Origin: Nitrospira sp.
Lineage (GTDB): Bacteria > Nitrospirota > Nitrospiria > Nitrospirales > Nitrospiraceae
Length of the DNA stretch: 64,000 nt
Direction: 5' to 3'
NCBI GenBank assembly: GCA_024998625.1
Contig: JACOEL010000002.1
Span: 124,001 to 188,000 of the forward strand
Shown here in pieces: positions 8,852 to 17,087 of this stretch (its first letter is position 1; each line of letters starts with the position of its first letter). A program made the position numbers and the translations under genes. The notes under the pieces were generated by a model. The model saw only the letters and a program-made list of their open reading frames with translations. It was not told where the DNA came from and made no database searches.

Positions 8852-9211
8852 ATGGGCCCGACCAAAGCAATCGTGAAAGGGCAGTCGCTCCACGAAGCCG
8901 TGAGCGGCAAACTGATACGGGATGGATTTGCGAGCCGGCAGGCCATGGAAGATTACGTGCGGCAGCACTATATCGTCATGCCGGTGCGCGACAATGCCGG
9001 ACAGCCCTGGCAGCTGGACGGAAAGCCGATCTACTGTCTGCACGGCGTGCAATACGAAACGGTCGATGACCAGAAGGTGCACCTGGCACGTTGCCCGGAT
9101 TGCGGCGGCATGGGGATCAGGGCGGATGAACTCACGGTCGATTCCGACTGCATTCGCTGCACGGCTTGCGGCCATGAATTCGATGCGCGGCTGGAGATGA
9201 TGGAGACATAG
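8852..9211 (+). CDS. Zinc-ribbon protein of unknown function, 119 aa
   Basis: A 119-residue protein preceded by GGAGG 7 bases before ATG 8852. The first 75 residues have no match that I recognise; the C-terminal 40 residues hold two Cys pairs, ARCPDCGGMG and IRCTACGHEF, the form of a zinc ribbon. It follows the CBS-protein gene on the same strand after 90 bp and may share its transcript. It ends just before a large hairpin repeat. A role in nucleic acid or protein binding is only a guess. Confidence 0.7.
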   Translation: MGPTKAIVKGQSLHEAVSGKLIRDGFASRQAMEDYVRQHYIVMPVRDNAGQPWQLDGKPIYCLHGVQYETVDDQKVHLARCPDCGGMGIRADELTVDSDCIRCTACGHEFDARLEMMET

Positions 9212-9215
9212 GAGA

Positions 9216-9311
9216 GGGGCCTGCCTGCTCAGTGTCTTTTGCTCGCGCAACGCGCGGCCTTAGAAGGCCCTCGTTGGGCGCGCGCAGTGAGACACCGAGC
9301 AGGCAGGCCCC
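9216..9311. repeat. Large hairpin with dispersed GC-rich core (copy 1)
   Basis: The arms 9216-9230 and 9297-9311 are a perfect 15-base inverted repeat, extended inward by seven more pairs with one mismatch. The loop holds a 50-base core (9240-9289) that recurs with about three changes at 30859-30908. It could end transcription of the zinc-ribbon gene, although no T-run follows. The arms are not shared by the second copy; only the core is. Confidence 0.75.
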
Positions 9312-9523
9312 AGAAAGAAAAGAAAGGGCTATCAGCGATACGCTCTTATTTTCCCTGCACGATACGTTTCACGTCTTACGTTCGGTGCTTCACGATTGAT
9401 CTGCCTTCCGGAGGAGCAAGAAGAAATTCAGCGACAGGAATGAGAACCGGTTATACTCAGCACCTGCTCCTCATGAAGGGGAGGCCACGTGGGTCATACT
9501 AGAATCGGAAAGGGACGAAGGAC
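9312..9523. repeat. Intergenic repeat related to 28422-28520
   Basis: The stretch has no gene. It contains ATCAGCGATACGCTCTT at about 9330-9347 and GATACGTTTCACG at 9361-9373. Both words appear in the same order and at similar spacing at 28471-28518, and a variant of the second lies at 33091-33105 on the other strand. This marks a family of intergenic repeats. Confidence 0.55.
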
Positions 9524-10093
9524 ATGGCAGGTGCAACGGTGACTCGGCAACGTAAGAATGCTCCGCAGCAGAACAAGAAGGCGCCTGCGAGAAAACCCAA
9601 GATGGCCCGCGCGCAGGAGCCGTCTGGCGCGGTGATCGTGCTCTCCGGAGCCACGCCGCTTCGCCGGCAGAAGGCCGCGGAGGTCTTGGCCGAAGAGCTG
9701 CAATTGGACCTGGCCAGCGTCGATTTGTCGGCGGTGGTGAGCAAGCACGCCGGTGAGACTGAAGAAAATGTCAATCGCGTGTTCGATATGGCGAATCGCC
9801 ATGGGTCGATCCTTTTTTTCGATGAGGCCGACGCACTGTTCGGCAAGCGCACCCAGGCGCATGATGCCCACGATCGGTATGCCAATGCCGAGGTGTCCCA
9901 TCTGATTCAGTGCATCGAACACCACCAGGGCCTCGTCATCCTCACGAGTAACGGTAAGAGCCGCATCGAAGAAGCCTTCTCGCCTGAGAAGCCGGTGATT
10001 GTACTGGGTGGAGCCCCAAAGAAAGAGGCCGCTCCAAAGCCGACAGCCAAGACCGTATCCACGCCCAAAAAGAAAGTGGCGAAAAAGAAGTGA
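9524..10093 (+). CDS. Mini-AAA protein lacking Walker A (copy 1)
   Basis: A 189-residue protein with Lys/Arg-rich tails at both ends (residues 1-30 and 165-189) around the core of an AAA ATPase. SKHAGETEENVNRVF, ILFFDEADALFGKR and HDRYANAEVSHLI match the SK-GETEKN, Walker B and RYAN segments of 26S-proteasome-like/YjoB-type AAA domains. Where GPPGTGKT should be, it has SGATPLRRQK (41-50), without the P-loop Gly-Lys-Thr. The arginine finger and lid are also missing after LTSNGKSRIEEAF. It cannot bind ATP in the usual way, so it may be a structural or nucleic-acid-binding derivative. A paralogue is at 27819-28370. Confidence 0.8.
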   Translation: MAGATVTRQRKNAPQQNKKAPARKPKMARAQEPSGAVIVLSGATPLRRQKAAEVLAEELQLDLASVDLSAVVSKHAGETEENVNRVFDMANRHGSILFFDEADALFGKRTQAHDAHDRYANAEVSHLIQCIEHHQGLVILTSNGKSRIEEAFSPEKPVIVLGGAPKKEAAPKPTAKTVSTPKKKVAKKK

Positions 10094-10180
10094 GGAGGGG
10101 CAGGAGGTGAGGACTGTCAATGTTGCATGTGGTTGCAGTGTAGATTCGGCTCGGTGAGTGTAGCGTTTGCCTCTGAGAAA

Positions 10181-10441
10181 TCACGACATCGACGCGATGA
10201 GCGCTACCTTGGCGGCGCGATCCAGTGATTTGATTGCGGCTTCACGTTGCAAGGCGGCCCCTTTGCTGTCGAGTGATTCGGTATACCGCACCGTGAACGG
10301 CCCGCGGCGTTTCGTGTATTTTGCCCCCTTCCCGGTCGCATGCGCCTTCATGCGCCGTTCCAAATCATTTGTGATCCCGGTGTACAGGCTGCCGTCGGTG
10401 CACTCGAGGATATAGACAATCCAAGCCGCAGGTTGCCGCAT
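10181..10441 (-). CDS. GIY-YIG nuclease-superfamily protein (UPF0213/YhbQ type)
   Basis: An 86-residue protein consisting of one GIY-YIG domain: WIVYILECTDGSLYTGITND holds the two Tyr signatures, followed by the helix RRMKAHATGKGAKYTKRR with the conserved Arg and His, and a late Glu in LQREAAIKSL. This is the size and layout of the YhbQ/UrjC group of small single-domain nucleases thought to act on branched or damaged DNA. It is divergent from the gene at 10599. Confidence 0.9.
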   Translation of the reverse strand: MRQPAAWIVYILECTDGSLYTGITNDLERRMKAHATGKGAKYTKRRGPFTVRYTESLDSKGAALQREAAIKSLDRAAKVALIASMS

Positions 10442-10598
10442 CGTTAGTTCGTTGCCTGTTCACTCCGACCGCCGGGCGGATGATAGCGAATCTCCGGCAA
10501 GGGAACAATGCGGAGACGACGCCCATCTCATAGGGCGTTCGTGTTGCCATCCTGTCCTCATTGACAGCTCCGTCCTGAGCCACGTAGCGTACTCGGTC

Positions 10599-10946
10599 AT
10601 GTCGTATGTCACGATGATCGAGCGAGAACTGGCCGCGGCTGAAGGTGCGTGGACGCAAGGCAATGCCGGCAAGGCGCGGGTCTGCGCGCGGCGGGCCGTG
10701 GCGCTGGCTGTCGAAGCCTGGTTGGCGCGTTCAACCGATGCGTTCCGGCGCGGTGATGCCATGGAGTATTTGCGTCGGATTCAGCAGCAGGAGGCCTTTC
10801 CATCGGCTGTCCGGCAAGCGGCGGAACGACTCACCACGGCCGTGACTAAGCGGCATGAGGCGCCGTTCACGAGTGATCCGATCGGTGACGCCCGGTTGAT
10901 CGTGGGACACCTTGCCCCTGCTGTGACGGACCGGCGACCGGTTTGA
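10599..10946 (+). CDS. Hypothetical helical protein, 115 aa
   Basis: A 115-residue protein, predicted all helical, starting MSYVTMIERELAAAEGAWTQ. The segment GNAGKARVCARRAVALAVEAWL resembles HEPN or TPR-like helices, but no diagnostic Arg-X4-6-His motif is seen, so I leave it unassigned. The frame stays open upstream to a TTG at 10452, which would add residues with no coding character; ATG 10599 is preferred. The gluconokinase gene follows after 67 bp on the same strand. Confidence 0.5.
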   Translation: MSYVTMIERELAAAEGAWTQGNAGKARVCARRAVALAVEAWLARSTDAFRRGDAMEYLRRIQQQEAFPSAVRQAAERLTTAVTKRHEAPFTSDPIGDARLIVGHLAPAVTDRRPV

Positions 10947-11013
10947 ATGCTGCTCCCGGCGGATGGAACCGTGACGATTCCGTCCAACCGCTGGCCGCAC
11001 GACGTGGAGGATT

Positions 11014-11517
11014 GTGGTCATTCTGGTGATGGGCATATCGGGGGCCGGGAAGACGACGGTCGGTCGTCGCTTGGCGCACGAATTAGACTGGCAATTTTCG
11101 GACGGCGATGACTTCCATCCGGCAGCGAATCTCGAGAAGATGCGGAGCGGCCATGCGTTGACGGACGCCGATCGCCAGCCCTGGCTGGAACGGATGCATG
11201 CCGCAATTGTCGATCGGATCAGGCGGAACCAGCCGGCGGTGCTTGCCTGTTCCGTCTTGAAGGCGAGTTACCGAGCGATTGTGAAAGAGGGGTGTCGCGA
11301 ACATTTACGACTGGTCTACCTCAACGGCAGCTTCGATCTGTTCCATCAACGGCTGGTCCACCGCCGGGCTCATTTCATGCGACTGGAATTGTTAGCTAGC
11401 CAGTTTGCCATCCTTGAAGAGCCCGCCGATGCCCTGGTGATCGACGCCGCTCTCCCGCCGGACGAGATTGTCCGGCAGATCCGCCTCGGCATTCCGGTTG
11501 ACGCGGCGAAACACTGA
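11014..11517 (+). CDS. gntK: Gluconokinase
   Basis: A 167-residue P-loop kinase of the usual length for GntK. MGISGAGKTTVGRRLA is Walker A, followed by the family's SDGDDFHPAANLEKMRSGHALTDADRQPWL, ACSVLKASYR and LYLNGS-like strand with the lid HRRAHFM. It should phosphorylate D-gluconate to 6-phosphogluconate in the cytoplasm. The start used is GTG 11014 with GGAGG 3 bases before it; the spacing is short, and an in-frame ATG at 11029 would cut into the first strand. Confidence 0.9.
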   Translation: MVILVMGISGAGKTTVGRRLAHELDWQFSDGDDFHPAANLEKMRSGHALTDADRQPWLERMHAAIVDRIRRNQPAVLACSVLKASYRAIVKEGCREHLRLVYLNGSFDLFHQRLVHRRAHFMRLELLASQFAILEEPADALVIDAALPPDEIVRQIRLGIPVDAAKH

Positions 11518-11543
11518 GGACCGTCAGGCGTCTCAGGCAGGAC

Positions 11544-12932
11544 TCATGTGTCCCGCTCCGACAACGCGATCGCCACGTCTGTCTCAAGGGCGAATCGGCC
11601 TCGCCCACGCGGAACCAGCCTGATGTCCGGACATTTCTGTTCCATCCGTTTGCGCAGCAGAATCAGCCGACATTCCAGGTTGTCTTTAATCTCCGGGAGC
11701 CCGAGCCAGGAGTCCATACGGAGTTCCCGGTTCGAGAATTCCGTTCGGCCCTCGTCGCGATGCTGTGTCAGCAGGCGCCAGAGGATGCGACCCGGCACGT
11801 TTCGAATCAGGTACTCGCCGTCCACAAAAACACAGTCATCCTGGGGGAAGAAACAGAAGCTGCGGCTTCGCGGTGGCGCGGCGAGCGCGCGCAAAGACTG
11901 AGGTTTTGCGAGGGCGCCCTGTGGAGATTCCTCCGTATCCCGACTGAGTTGTTCGATGCAGCCCCCCAGATGTGAGGCCACAATCGTCAGGAGGGTGTCC
12001 TCTCGAGCCATGAAGGCGAGGGGTTCTGCGCTTTCGACGGCGAGCACGCCGATCAGGCGGCCCCTGGTCAGGAGCGGGACGGCGATCTGCCCTGCCGCAC
12101 TTGGGAGGCCGGGGAGAGGGATTTCCCGGCAGACCGCGTCCGCTCCTCCGCCCGCCTCCATGCGATCCCGCACCGCGCGGGCGTACCGCAGGCTGTGATC
12201 GATCGCCGAGAGCTGGAGCGCCCGCCTCGCTCGAGCCACCGTGCCGATCAAGCCTTCGCCGATTCCGACTTCGGAGCCCACTCCATTTTCAGGATAGCCG
12301 CGGCTGGCAATCGTGAACAGCTTCGTGTTGCGTTCGTCCATCAGTAAAATCATCGAGTGGCGGAAGCCAAACAGGTCATCGAGCAAGCGCAAGGTGGTTT
12401 CCAGCAGGTCCTCCAGCAGTTCAGCCCGGTGTATGCGCTCGGAGAAGAGTCGCAATGATTCCAAATCCTGATCCACGAACAGGCGTGACGGCCGATCGGT
12501 TGGCATGGCCGGCGGAAGCCTGGTGAATCCGTCCACCCGTTCGATGCGTAGGACCTCGTACACATCGGCGGAGCGCAGGCGGAACACGTCGGTCATTCCG
12601 GCGTGGGATGCGATCGCTTGTAGTTGCAGCGACATCGAGTCGAAGAGCGGCCCCGAGGATTCGGAGTGCTGGTAGCGGAGATAAATGCGGTGGGCTTGCA
12701 GCGTCCGGGGATCCAGCATCATGGCGCAGGCCAGCGGGTTTTCCCGCACGTTACGATGGGTCTTGTTGAAGAATTGATGGGAGATCGCCACGTGTGTGTG
12801 ATCGACGTAATGGACCTGGCTGATGAACGTGATGTTGGGCGTGCCGTCTTGCGAACAGGTGCTCAACGCGGCGGGGATGATGCCCTGAAAACAGGGCCAG
12901 AGTTCTTCCAGCTTGAGCAAGCGGTCTTCCAC
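11544..12932 (-). CDS. PNPOx-like / GAF / winged-helix sensor protein
   Basis: A 462-residue three-part protein. Residues 5-150 resemble a pyridoxamine-phosphate-oxidase-like flavin-binding split barrel (AALSTCSQDGTPNITFISQV, HVAISHQFFNKTHRNVRENP). Residues 175-340 are a GAF domain (FGFRHSMILLMDERNTKLF, GIGEGLIGTVARARRALQL, AVPLLTRGRLIGVLAVESAE). The C-terminal 100 residues (LPEIKDNLECRLILLRKRM, VPRGRGRFAL) look like a winged helix. The order suggests a redox- or flavin-responsive regulator, but DNA binding is not shown. Its gene lies 3 bases after the PNPOx gene at 12936, so the two are one operon. Confidence 0.75.
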   Translation of the reverse strand: MEDRLLKLEELWPCFQGIIPAALSTCSQDGTPNITFISQVHYVDHTHVAISHQFFNKTHRNVRENPLACAMMLDPRTLQAHRIYLRYQHSESSGPLFDSMSLQLQAIASHAGMTDVFRLRSADVYEVLRIERVDGFTRLPPAMPTDRPSRLFVDQDLESLRLFSERIHRAELLEDLLETTLRLLDDLFGFRHSMILLMDERNTKLFTIASRGYPENGVGSEVGIGEGLIGTVARARRALQLSAIDHSLRYARAVRDRMEAGGGADAVCREIPLPGLPSAAGQIAVPLLTRGRLIGVLAVESAEPLAFMAREDTLLTIVASHLGGCIEQLSRDTEESPQGALAKPQSLRALAAPPRSRSFCFFPQDDCVFVDGEYLIRNVPGRILWRLLTQHRDEGRTEFSNRELRMDSWLGLPEIKDNLECRLILLRKRMEQKCPDIRLVPRGRGRFALETDVAIALSERDT

Positions 12933-12935
12933 GGC

Positions 12936-13391
12936 TCAGACCTTCTCTCCGGCGCCGGGGCCGGGCGTTTGATGAAACACGTCGGTGACGTCGATGTCGA
13001 TGGCCAAGGCGGGCGCGGTGATCCAGGCTTCGCACAGGTCGGCCGGTACCCCGATGGCGACGAGTTCTTCGACAAATTCGCGGTGCCAGTCGCTGCTGTT
13101 CTTGCGATCACGCTGACCGGCAGGCCGGATCGTCTGGAGCCGTCCCTTGAGTTGGCAGGCCACATGATCGGTCGGCCTGGTGCAACTGATCGCCACGAGT
13201 CCGTTCTCTTTTAGATTTTCGATGGTTTTGCGGGAAATCGCTTCCGTCAGGAAGATCGTGACCGAGTCCCGATTCTTCCCCACGTGGATGCCCCAGGCCC
13301 TGGTGGACTCCGGCATGAGCGTCGAGTCGCGTGTGCCCACAATGACGGAGACCCCGGTTTGAAGGAGGTCGAAGACCGGCTGAGGAATCAT
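12936..13391 (-). CDS. Pyridoxamine 5'-phosphate oxidase family protein
   Basis: A 151-residue split-barrel flavoprotein: QTGVSVIVGTRDSTLMPESTRAWGI is the first strand pair, VTIFLTEAISRKTIENLKENG the next, and AISCTRPTDHVACQLKG the third. It is closer to general stress or haem-utilisation PNPOx proteins than to PdxH, which is longer and has a substrate-binding Arg-Arg end. It is the first gene of a two-gene operon with the GAF/winged-helix protein and may supply the ligand-bound partner. The cofactor (FMN or F420) is not known. Confidence 0.8.
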   Translation of the reverse strand: MIPQPVFDLLQTGVSVIVGTRDSTLMPESTRAWGIHVGKNRDSVTIFLTEAISRKTIENLKENGLVAISCTRPTDHVACQLKGRLQTIRPAGQRDRKNSSDWHREFVEELVAIGVPADLCEAWITAPALAIDIDVTDVFHQTPGPGAGEKV

Positions 13392-13570
13392 GATGCGTGG
13401 CCAGGCGTCGGACTTAAGAAATAATTAGGTGAACGATAGCATATTCTTAGGAACCGCCGCTCGGCCTGTGATGGTATGTTTTGCCTTGCCGAAAGCTGAT
13501 GGCTGCATCGCGTAACGTTCCACTGGATGATTGAGGTCGGCTCTGCCGATATGTACAGAAGGAGGTTCCT

Positions 13571-14425
13571 ATGTTGCCCACGTCGTCTCGATGGCTCACC
13601 CCGCTGCTTGTTTTGCTTCTCACCCATGCCGTGGTTCTGGCCGATGGCCCTCGAGCCTTCGCCGGATCCCGCGCCGACGGTGCCCCCGTCGTGTTTGTGG
13701 CTAACGACTATGGGTTCACCGGTCCGGATCGCATTCCCTCGGGAGTCACCACCTTGCAGATCGTCAACAAGGGGCAGGATCTCCACCACATTCAACTGCT
13801 CCGGTTGCTTCAGGGCAAAACGGCGGAAGATTTTCGCGCGGCCCTCAAGGCTGAGCCGGGGCGTTTGCCGCAATGGATCGCGTTCGTGGGTGGCCCGAAC
13901 GCCGTTTCGCCGGGCGGTGAGGCCCGGGCCACGATGAGTCTCGGGGAAGGTGAATACCTGCTGATTTGTCTTATCCCGAATAAAGAGGGCGTGCCGCACA
14001 TGGCTCTCGGTATGCAGAAACCGCTCTCCGTCAAAGGCGTACATTCTACCCTGGTCTCAGAGCCGAAAGCCGGGCTGACGATCACCCAAGCCGACTTCGG
14101 TTTTGCTCTCTCTCAACCGGTGACGGCGGGACCCCATACGATTCAGGTCGTCAATCATGGCACGCAACCGCACGAGGTCGTGTTGGTGCGACTGGCGCCC
14201 GGCGCGACGGCGAAACAGTTTGCAGTGGCAGCGGAAGGAAGCCTCTCCGGACCTCCTCCCGGCAAGCCGATGGGTGGCGTGGTCGGGCTCGAAACGGGAG
14301 CGCATGGGTTCTTTACCGCTCGATTTGAGCCGGGCCGTTACGGTCTGATCTGTTTTTTCCCTGATCCGGCTACCGGTAAGCCCCACTTTGTGCAAGGGAT
14401 GACGTCGGAGTTTACCGTAGAATAA
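13571..14425 (+). CDS. Exported tandem cupredoxin-like protein (copy 2)
   Basis: A 284-residue paralogue of the protein at 784-1662, with AAGGAGG upstream of ATG 13571 and a signal peptide (TPLLVLLLTHAVVLA). It has the same two halves with the same putative copper ligands: H72 (or H73), C133, H143, M148 and H201, C261, H272, M277, again Cys-X9-10-His-X4-Met. FVANDYGFTGPDRIPSG and ITQADFGFALSQPVTAG mark the starts of the halves. It is a single-gene unit, unlike copy 1, and ends at a hairpin. Electron transfer or copper binding in the periplasm is the likely role, by inference only. Confidence 0.75.
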   Translation: MLPTSSRWLTPLLVLLLTHAVVLADGPRAFAGSRADGAPVVFVANDYGFTGPDRIPSGVTTLQIVNKGQDLHHIQLLRLLQGKTAEDFRAALKAEPGRLPQWIAFVGGPNAVSPGGEARATMSLGEGEYLLICLIPNKEGVPHMALGMQKPLSVKGVHSTLVSEPKAGLTITQADFGFALSQPVTAGPHTIQVVNHGTQPHEVVLVRLAPGATAKQFAVAAEGSLSGPPPGKPMGGVVGLETGAHGFFTARFEPGRYGLICFFPDPATGKPHFVQGMTSEFTVE

Positions 14426-14451
14426 GGAAGCCTGTGCGGTCGGCGGGCTCG

Positions 14452-14470
14452 GCTCCCGTGATGCGGGAGC
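14452..14470. terminator. Hairpin between convergent genes
   Basis: GCTCCCG at 14452-14458 pairs with CGGGAGC at 14464-14470 around a five-base loop, placed between the stop of the cupredoxin-like gene and that of the SnoaL-like gene. There is no T-run, so it may work with Rho or only as an mRNA end. Confidence 0.5.
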
Positions 14471-14516
14471 TGAGCTCGCAGTCCTTGCTGAAACTGCGGC
14501 TCCAAGCCAGGCCCGG

Positions 14517-14876
14517 TCACTCCTGGACATAATGCGCGTGCACCGTCTGGATCCGCTCTTCTCCATTGACCGTCATCATTTCCGCCGCCAGTAACCCGTT
14601 GACGCTGCGGTAGTACAGCAACAGGCTGTCGACCCCTGTCAGTGTGCGCAGCAATTCAAAGTGCAGGTCCGGATAGGCTTGGAGGCCTTTCCTGAAATAC
14701 TCCTTCAATGGCTCGCGGCCATGGATGGTTCCGGACGGGTCACCTGATAGCGCCGGCACAAACGGACTGGTAAACTCCACGTCCGTCGCGTAATGGTGCA
14801 CAATGGCGTCCAAGTCGTGCCGGTTCCAGGCTTCGATCCAGGTCTGGGCCAGGCTGTTGGCCTGTCGGTGGTTCAT
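14517..14876 (-). CDS. SnoaL-like (NTF2-fold) protein
   Basis: A 119-residue single-domain protein with the NTF2-like pattern: LAQTWIEAWNRHDLDAIVHH, YATDVEFTSPFV, IHGREPLKEYFRKGLQAYPD and later strands ending TVHAHYVQE. Members range from polyketide cyclases to proteins with no activity; the conserved Trp-Asn-X-His-Asp opening is the strongest sign. The substrate is not known. It is convergent with the cupredoxin-like gene. Confidence 0.8.
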   Translation of the reverse strand: MNHRQANSLAQTWIEAWNRHDLDAIVHHYATDVEFTSPFVPALSGDPSGTIHGREPLKEYFRKGLQAYPDLHFELLRTLTGVDSLLLYYRSVNGLLAAEMMTVNGEERIQTVHAHYVQE

Positions 14877-15014
14877 ATCGATCGCCTCTTTCGTGAAAAC
14901 ATGGTGCGGCTCTCCCTAGATTAGGCGACATGGGTACGACGGGCAAGGGGCTATTGAGGCTTGCTGGAAGATGATGCGGTTCGATCCGGCTGTGCCGGGG
15001 TGGCGGGAAATGGC

Positions 15015-15488
15015 ATGGCGCCGTCCATGACGCATGCATCGCCCCGGAGCAGTCTGGCGCTGATCGCCCTGTTCAAATTGGTCAAGGGAGCGGTCCTGTT
15101 GCTTGTCGGCGCCGGGCTGCTCCGATTGGTGGATCCTGAGATTGCCACGTTCCTGGCCCCGACTGTGGATCTCTTGCATCTGCATGGGCATTCCCGCCTG
15201 GTCCATTCGCTGCTGCTCAAGGTCGGTGTGTTTCCCTCCCATACCCTGTTTTTGATGGCCTATGCCAGCCTGCTCTATTCGGTCTTCCTGCTCATTGAAG
15301 GATGCGGCCTGTGGCTCGAAGCTTCCTGGGCCGGATACATGGCCGTGATCTCCACCAGTGTGTTTCTGCCCGTCGAATTCTACGACGTGCTGAAGCAGAT
15401 CTCGGTCATGCATGTGACAATGCTCCTTCTCAATATCGCCATCCTGGGGTATCTGGTCGCGCAACTGGAGCGACGGTCGTTGCGGTAA
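15015..15488 (+). CDS. DUF2127 membrane protein
   Basis: A 157-residue integral membrane protein with four hydrophobic helices: IALFKLVKGAVLLLVGAG, a broad middle pair, and TMLLLNIAILGYLVAQL at the end. The FKLVKG start, GLWLEASWAGYMAVISTSVF and PVEFYDVLKQISVMH match the DUF2127 family, whose function is unknown. ATG 15015 is used; the frame is open further upstream to 14961 without a good start. The gene at 15602 follows on the same strand. Confidence 0.8.
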   Translation: MAPSMTHASPRSSLALIALFKLVKGAVLLLVGAGLLRLVDPEIATFLAPTVDLLHLHGHSRLVHSLLLKVGVFPSHTLFLMAYASLLYSVFLLIEGCGLWLEASWAGYMAVISTSVFLPVEFYDVLKQISVMHVTMLLLNIAILGYLVAQLERRSLR

Positions 15489-15601
15489 GACAGAAGCCTC
15501 GTTTCAGGTCGATGCGGGTCTCCGTGACCGTCCAGGGGAATGCCTCGCTGCCGACCTGTTCGAAGGGAGGGTACAAGTGAATCAAACTGGGAGGAGACGT
15601 C

Positions 15602-15994
15602 ATGACTGAAGTCAATTCCATGTATTGTGCACAGACGTCGAGTGATGACCTCAAGGCCCAGATCAAAAAGCTCGAAGGCCTCGCCCACCATACGGTCGTG
15701 AACCCCACGTTCGATCGGTTTGACGGGGAGACAGAAGACATTCTCATCAAAATATACGGCGCGAATCATAAGTACGTGGAGTCGTACAAATACGCTACGG
15801 TGGGCGAGGCCGAAGCGCTGGTGAATCTGCCCGAATCGGCACAGGAACCACAGGCGCGAGATATTCCGAAGAAGGGGCTGCAGCAACGCCGGCAGGTGTT
15901 GCAGAGCCTTCTGACCGATCTGCAGGGACTCGAAGCGCAAGAAGCCGAATTACTTGCCGGCGAAGATCGCGAAGATCCTCCCGGTCCCAGCTGA
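15602..15994 (+). CDS. Stand-alone copy of the CBS protein's N-terminal domain
   Basis: A 130-residue soluble protein with GGGAGGA 6 bases before ATG 15602. NPTFDRFDGETEDILIKIYG and SYKYATVGEAEALVNLPESA align with TRSLEAFDQDTEDLIVELLG and AYEYAEFGEAAGLVNLTDEA of the CBS-pair protein at 7991-8761, and both are followed by a helical stretch ending LEAQEAE / LEARRAAE. The CBS domains are absent. I know no name for this domain; it is helical and acidic. It could compete with or bridge to the CBS protein. Confidence 0.75.
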   Translation: MTEVNSMYCAQTSSDDLKAQIKKLEGLAHHTVVNPTFDRFDGETEDILIKIYGANHKYVESYKYATVGEAEALVNLPESAQEPQARDIPKKGLQQRRQVLQSLLTDLQGLEAQEAELLAGEDREDPPGPS

Positions 15995-16109
15995 TCTCAC
16001 CGCCGGCATCCCATCCTCCTATCCCGCGATTTGCGCGAGTGAAATTCGTGAGGAAGTAGTTTCGGCTCAGTCGCTTCGCCTGTATATCGGCAAATGCCGG
16101 GAAGGGGGA

Positions 16110-16925
16110 CTACCGGCTTGTTTCACGAAGGGTGGCGAGGTACGCGACGAGGTCGCGGATATCTTCGTCCCGGAGGAGTGTCTTTGGATACATGGCTGTG
16201 CCAGGGTGGCCGCGCTTGATCGAGCGGTAGCGGTCTTCGTCGTTCTGCGACTTCAGCGTGGCCGGATCCCGGAGGTTCGCGGGCGGCGCCGGAAGCGCGT
16301 CAAGCCGTTTGATCAGGTCGGCCGACATCGGCGGTCTTCGATTCAATTGTCCTTCGATTCCATGGCAGATCGCGCATCCACCGAGTTCATGATAGAGCTG
16401 TCGGCCGCTCTTGGCATCACCACGCAGCGAGGTATCGAGTCCAGGGATGGAGCCGGGTGGCGGCACGGTGTTGCGGATTGAGGCCAGGTAGGGGAGCAGC
16501 GCAAGAATCTCTTCGTCGGAGAGGGCCTCTTTAGAGAGCGGGTACATGGCGGTGCGGAGATGTCCGTGCCGGATGACCTCGAACCGCTGTTTGTCGGTGG
16601 TAAGGGAAAGCGTGGCCGCCTGTCGCAGGTCGGGTGGCGCAGGCGAGAGATGTTCGATATTATCGCGGATGTTCTTGCTCAGTTGCGGGGGCAACCGGCC
16701 TCTGTAGCCGTCGATGCCATGGCAGGTTGAGCAGAGGCCTTTGCCGTTGAAGATGGCCCGGCCTTGCTCAGCATCCGCCGGCCCATTACCCGGCTGTGCC
16801 TGTGACGGCGATCCAGCCCAGAGAAGTGAACCGGCAATCAACGAGGCTGCGAAGCAGACTGCCCCGGTGAGGGCCATTCCAGGGCGGCCTCTTCGAATCG
16901 GTGGCTGATGGGAGGACGTCGGCAT
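16110..16925 (-). CDS. Di-haem c-type cytochrome, exported
   Basis: A 271-residue protein with a signal peptide (RPGMALTGAVCFAASLIAGS, cleavage near SQAQ) and two similar cytochrome c domains. Haem sites are CSTCH and CAICH, each followed by GIDG/GIEG. Each domain has RHGH or KRGH followed by TAMYP, whose Met is a likely sixth ligand, and ends with LLPYLASIR or LVAYLATLR. It should carry electrons in the periplasm. The start ATG 16925 lacks a strong ribosome site. The frame stays open another 300 codons through the gene on the other strand, but this is composition, not coding. It is divergent from the Crp/Fnr gene, a likely regulator. Confidence 0.85.
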   Translation of the reverse strand: MPTSSHQPPIRRGRPGMALTGAVCFAASLIAGSLLWAGSPSQAQPGNGPADAEQGRAIFNGKGLCSTCHGIDGYRGRLPPQLSKNIRDNIEHLSPAPPDLRQAATLSLTTDKQRFEVIRHGHLRTAMYPLSKEALSDEEILALLPYLASIRNTVPPPGSIPGLDTSLRGDAKSGRQLYHELGGCAICHGIEGQLNRRPPMSADLIKRLDALPAPPANLRDPATLKSQNDEDRYRSIKRGHPGTAMYPKTLLRDEDIRDLVAYLATLRETSR

Positions 16926-17087
16926 GGTCGGTGTCCGGGTGGCCTGGTTGTCGGATCTGGTTCCTCCATCATAATCGAGGAAGGAGGTGGAGTGCCATGC
17001 CCGATGGAAGGGACGCGCCATGGGGCCTCGTGCGGGGCTGGTCACGCGCTTCAGGATCCCGGTACAATGCGCAGTTGTGAGGGACAC

